Origin: a bacterium | Lineage (GTDB): Bacteria > Bacillota_I > Bacilli_A > RF39 > UBA660 | Reading direction: 5' to 3' | Length of the DNA: 7,247 nt | Assembly: GCA_029012525.1 (NCBI GenBank) | Contig: JAQXMG010000093.1 | Span: 1 to 7,247, forward strand | In this document: positions 4,804-7,247 of the stretch, piece by piece | Layout of the letters: each line of letters opens with the position of its first letter | Numbering within the stretch: position 1 is the first letter of the stretch | Made by a program: the position numbers and the translations under genes | Notes under the pieces: model-generated | Databases searched by the model: none | What the model saw: the letters and a program-made list of their open reading frames with translations, nothing else | Told to the model about the DNA's origin: nothing

Positions 4804-6873
4804 ATGGCAAGACAAACTAGTTTAGAAAAAACCAGAAATTTTGGTATAATGGCACATATTGATGCCGGAAAAACAACTACAACTGAACGTGTATTATTCT
4901 TAACTCATAAAATTCATAAAATTGGAGAAACTCACGATGGTGAATCTCAAATGGATTGGATGGAACAAGAAAAAGAAAGAGGTATAACTATTACAAGTGC
5001 AGCAACAACTGCTTATTGGAATGGATATCGTTTCAATATCATAGATACTCCAGGACACGTAGACTTTACTGTTGAAGTTCAAAGAAGTTTAAGAGTTCTA
5101 GATGGTGCTGTAACCTTACTTGATGCTCAAGCTGGTGTTGAACCTCAAACTGAAACAGTATGGAGACAAGCCAGTGAATATAAAGTTCCGAGAATTATTT
5201 TTGCAAATAAAATGGATAAAATGGGAGCTGATTTCGTTTATACATTAAAAACAATTGACAATCGTTTTGCAGTTAATGCTAAACCTATTCAATGGCCAAT
5301 TGGTGCAGAAAACTACTTTACAGGTGTTATTGATTTAGTAACATTAAAAGCTTATGAATTTGATGGAACTGAACAAGAAAATGTAACTGAAATTGAAATT
5401 CCAGCAGATTTAAAAGATTTAGTAGAAGAAAAACACACTGAACTTTTAGAAGCTGTTGCTGAATTTGATGATACATTAATGGAAAAATATCTTGAAGGAG
5501 AAGAAATTCCTGTTGATATGCTTAAAAAAGCAATTAGAACTGGAGTTTTGGAAGCTAAGTTCTTCCCTGTTATGTGTGGAACTGCTTTAGGAAATAAAGG
5601 TATTAAATTCTTACTTGATGCAGTAGTTGATTACTTACCATCACCACTTGATATCCCATCAGTTGATGGAACAAATTTAAAGGGTGAGGCTGAACAAAGA
5701 CATGTATCTGATAGTGAACCATTTAGTGCTTTAGCATTTAAAGTTATGACAGATCCATTTGTTGGACGTTTAACATTCTTTAGAGTTTATTCAGGACATT
5801 TAACAAGTGGAAGTTATGTTTTAAATTCATCTAAGGATACTAAGGAAAGAATTGGTCGTATCTTACAAATGCATGCTAATGATAGAACTGAAATTCAAGA
5901 AGTATTTACTGGTGATATAGCTGCAGCAGTAGGACTTAAAAATACAACAACTGGTGATACTTTATGTGACGAGAAAAAACCAATTATTCTTGAAACAATT
6001 GAAGCACCAGAACCAGTTATTGAACTTGCTATTGAACCAAAATCAAAAGCAGATCAAGATAAAATGGCTATAGCACTTGGAAAACTTGCTGAAGAAGATC
6101 CAACATTTAGAGTAAGAACAGATACTGAAACAGGTCAAACAATTATTGCTGGTATCGGTGAATTACACTTAGATGTTTTAGTAGATCGTATGAGAAGAGA
6201 ATTTAATGTAGATGCTAACGTTGGTAAACCACAAGTTGCTTATCGTGAAACAATAACTCAAGCAGGAGATTGTGAAGGAAAATACATTAAACAATCTGGT
6301 GGACGTGGTAACTACGGACATGTATGGATTAATTTTGAACCAAATCCAGATAAAGGTTATGAATTTGTTGATGCAGTTGTTGGTGGAGTTGTTCCAAGAG
6401 AATATATTCCAGTTGTTGATAAAGGATTACAAGATGCATTAAAAACAGGTATTTTAGCAGGATATCCTATGATAGATGTTAAGGCAACATTACATGATGG
6501 TAGTTATCATGATGTTGACTCTAACGAAATGTCATTTAAGATTGCTGCAAGTATGGCTTTAAAAGAAGCTAAAAATAAATGTAAACCAGTTATTCTAGAA
6601 CCAATCATGAAAGTTGATATTGTTGTTCCAGAAGAATTCTTTGGTACAGTTATGGGAGATATTACTTCTCGTCGTGGTAAACCACTTTCACAAGAAGCAA
6701 GAGGAAACGCTATTGCATTTAGTGCAATGGTACCATTATCAGAAATGTTTGGTTATGCAACATGTATAAGAAGTAATACTCAAGGAAGAGGAACATTCCA
6801 AATGATCCCAGATCACTATGAAGAAGTTCCAAAATCAATTGCTGAAGAAATAATCAAAAAAAGTGGTAATTAA
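4804..6873 (+). CDS. fusA: Elongation factor G
   Basis: EF-G is the cytosolic GTPase that drives translocation of tRNAs and mRNA and, with RRF, recycles ribosomes. From ATG 4804 it has 689 residues, close to the 692 of Bacillus, and begins MARQTSLEKTRNFGIMAHID as the family does. The G domain shows AHIDAGKT (17-24, P-loop), RGITI (59-63, switch I), DTPGH (81-85, with catalytic His85), NKMD (135-138) and CGTAL (258-262, G5). Domain II starts near 307 and domain III near 398 (AEEDPTFRVRTDTETGQ). Domain IV, which enters the A site, carries SGGRGNYGHV and SYHDVDSNEMSFK; domain V carries MGDITSRRGK and ends SIAEEIIKK. The SGGRGNYGHV loop has Asn where Gln is common. It has the ribosomal operon position and the full canonical set, so I take it as the main EF-G and not a tetracycline-protection or second EF-G paralogue. 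It follows rpsG by 11 bases. Confidence 0.98.
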   Translation: MARQTSLEKTRNFGIMAHIDAGKTTTTERVLFLTHKIHKIGETHDGESQMDWMEQEKERGITITSAATTAYWNGYRFNIIDTPGHVDFTVEVQRSLRVLDGAVTLLDAQAGVEPQTETVWRQASEYKVPRIIFANKMDKMGADFVYTLKTIDNRFAVNAKPIQWPIGAENYFTGVIDLVTLKAYEFDGTEQENVTEIEIPADLKDLVEEKHTELLEAVAEFDDTLMEKYLEGEEIPVDMLKKAIRTGVLEAKFFPVMCGTALGNKGIKFLLDAVVDYLPSPLDIPSVDGTNLKGEAEQRHVSDSEPFSALAFKVMTDPFVGRLTFFRVYSGHLTSGSYVLNSSKDTKERIGRILQMHANDRTEIQEVFTGDIAAAVGLKNTTTGDTLCDEKKPIILETIEAPEPVIELAIEPKSKADQDKMAIALGKLAEEDPTFRVRTDTETGQTIIAGIGELHLDVLVDRMRREFNVDANVGKPQVAYRETITQAGDCEGKYIKQSGGRGNYGHVWINFEPNPDKGYEFVDAVVGGVVPREYIPVVDKGLQDALKTGILAGYPMIDVKATLHDGSYHDVDSNEMSFKIAASMALKEAKNKCKPVILEPIMKVDIVVPEEFFGTVMGDITSRRGKPLSQEARGNAIAFSAMVPLSEMFGYATCIRSNTQGRGTFQMIPDHYEEVPKSIAEEIIKKSGN

Positions 6874-6894
6874 AAATATAATTAAAAAAATGCC

Positions 6895-6927
6895 ATCTAA
6901 TAGTTGAATTTTTGAAAATTATTAGAT
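6895..6927 (+). other. Hairpin between fusA and tuf
   Basis: The arms 6895-6905 and 6917-6927 form 11 base pairs (one G-U) around an 11-base loop. No T run follows on this strand, so it is a poor terminator for fusA transcripts. On the other strand the hairpin is followed by GGCA and then seven T's (complement of 6884-6890), which looks more like a terminator facing leftward, although no minus-strand gene is visible in the window. It could also be an mRNA processing or stability element separating fusA from tuf. Confidence 0.5.
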
Positions 6928-6932
6928 AAAAT
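6904..6932 (+). promoter_or_regulatory. Possible internal promoter for tuf
   Basis: TTGAAT (6904-6909; four of six to TTGACA) and TAAAAT (6927-6932; five of six to TATAAT) lie 17 bases apart, with a predicted start near 6939 and a leader of about 27 bases. The boxes overlap the hairpin at 6895-6927. EF-Tu is needed in large excess over ribosomes, so an extra promoter before tuf would make sense, but in AT-rich DNA such matches arise by chance. Confidence 0.4.
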
Positions 6933-6965
6933 ATTATTTGTAAATAAAAAAAGGAGGAAAAATTT

Positions 6966-7247
6966 ATGGCAAAAGAAAAATTTAATCGTAGTAAACCACA
7001 TGTAAATGTTGGTACAATTGGTCACGTTGACCATGGAAAAACTACTTTAACTGCTGCTATTACAAAGGTTTTAGCTGCAAAAGGTGGAGCACAATTTGTT
7101 GATTATGCTAATATCGATAAAGCTCCAGAAGAAAGAGAAAGAGGTATTACAATTAATACTTCTCACGTTGAGTATGAAACTGAAAAGAGACATTATGCTC
7201 ACGTAGATTGTCCAGGACATGCCGATTATGTTAAAAACATGATTACA
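6966..7247 (+). CDS. tuf: Elongation factor Tu, N-terminal 94 codons (cut by window end)
   Basis: EF-Tu is the cytosolic GTPase that brings aminoacyl-tRNA to the ribosomal A site. The visible part is the first half of the G domain: MAKEKFNRSKPHVNVGTIGH at the N-terminus, P-loop GHVDHGKT (19-26), switch I APEERERGITI (53-63) and DCPGH (81-85) with catalytic His85, ending in YVKNMIT (88-94), in frame, exactly at the window edge. The full protein should be about 395 residues. ATG 6966 follows AAAGGAGG (6950-6957) at 8 bases, a strong site fitting very high expression. The 92-base gap from fusA is larger than the other gaps in the operon and holds a hairpin and a possible promoter. Nothing in the visible part is unusual. 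Confidence 0.98.
   Translation, partial: MAKEKFNRSKPHVNVGTIGHVDHGKTTLTAAITKVLAAKGGAQFVDYANIDKAPEERERGITINTSHVEYETEKRHYAHVDCPGHADYVKNMIT

Noticed and set aside
4900..5082. Minus-strand open frame inside fusA
   Set aside because: It is the complement of the conserved EF-G switch regions and has no support as a gene.
1..7247. tRNA or rRNA genes, CRISPR arrays, insertion sequences, attachment sites
   Set aside because: Both strands were read and no cloverleaf, regularly spaced repeat array, transposase or flanking inverted-repeat pair was found.

Overview
This window is a strongly AT-rich, gene-dense piece of a bacterial chromosome, with every supported gene on the + strand. A tRNA-sensing T-box leader, strong Shine-Dalgarno sites, a Firmicutes-type S12 with the extra segment before the PQKRGVC motif, and A/T-ending codons all point to a low-GC Gram-positive organism. 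My best guess is an uncultured Bacilli lineage near the Mollicutes. Unlike most Mollicutes it shows no reassigned TGA: the long genes read through with TGG for Trp, and valS ends on TGA. The lineage is an inference; nothing here names a species.

Layout: (1) 1-479, the 3' part of an unrecognised reading frame broken by one in-frame TAG. (2) 467-735, a near-consensus promoter whose -35 box lies inside the end of that frame, then a T-box leader with stem I, specifier loop, stems II and III, antiterminator and a competing intrinsic terminator. (3) 736-3685, valS and a 135-residue unknown gene joined by a 4-base gap, ended by an AT-rich hairpin terminator. (4) 3718-3885, an extended -10 promoter and a roughly 90-base structured leader. 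(5) 3886-7247, the str operon in classical order: rpsL, rpsG, fusA and the first 94 codons of tuf, which runs off the window. A hairpin and a possible second promoter lie between fusA and tuf.

The theme is translation. ValRS charges tRNA-Val and is controlled by the charging state of that tRNA. S12 and S7 are small-subunit proteins at the decoding centre and head, EF-G drives translocation, and EF-Tu delivers aminoacyl-tRNA. No defence system, mobile element, CRISPR array or new multi-gene system is visible. The points most worth following up are an Ile at the normally invariant S12 Pro90 position (E. coli mature numbering), repeated and alternative base-pairing in the rpsL leader, the unknown gene after valS with two similar helical segments, a probable GTT specifier in the T-box, and the interrupted frame at the left edge.
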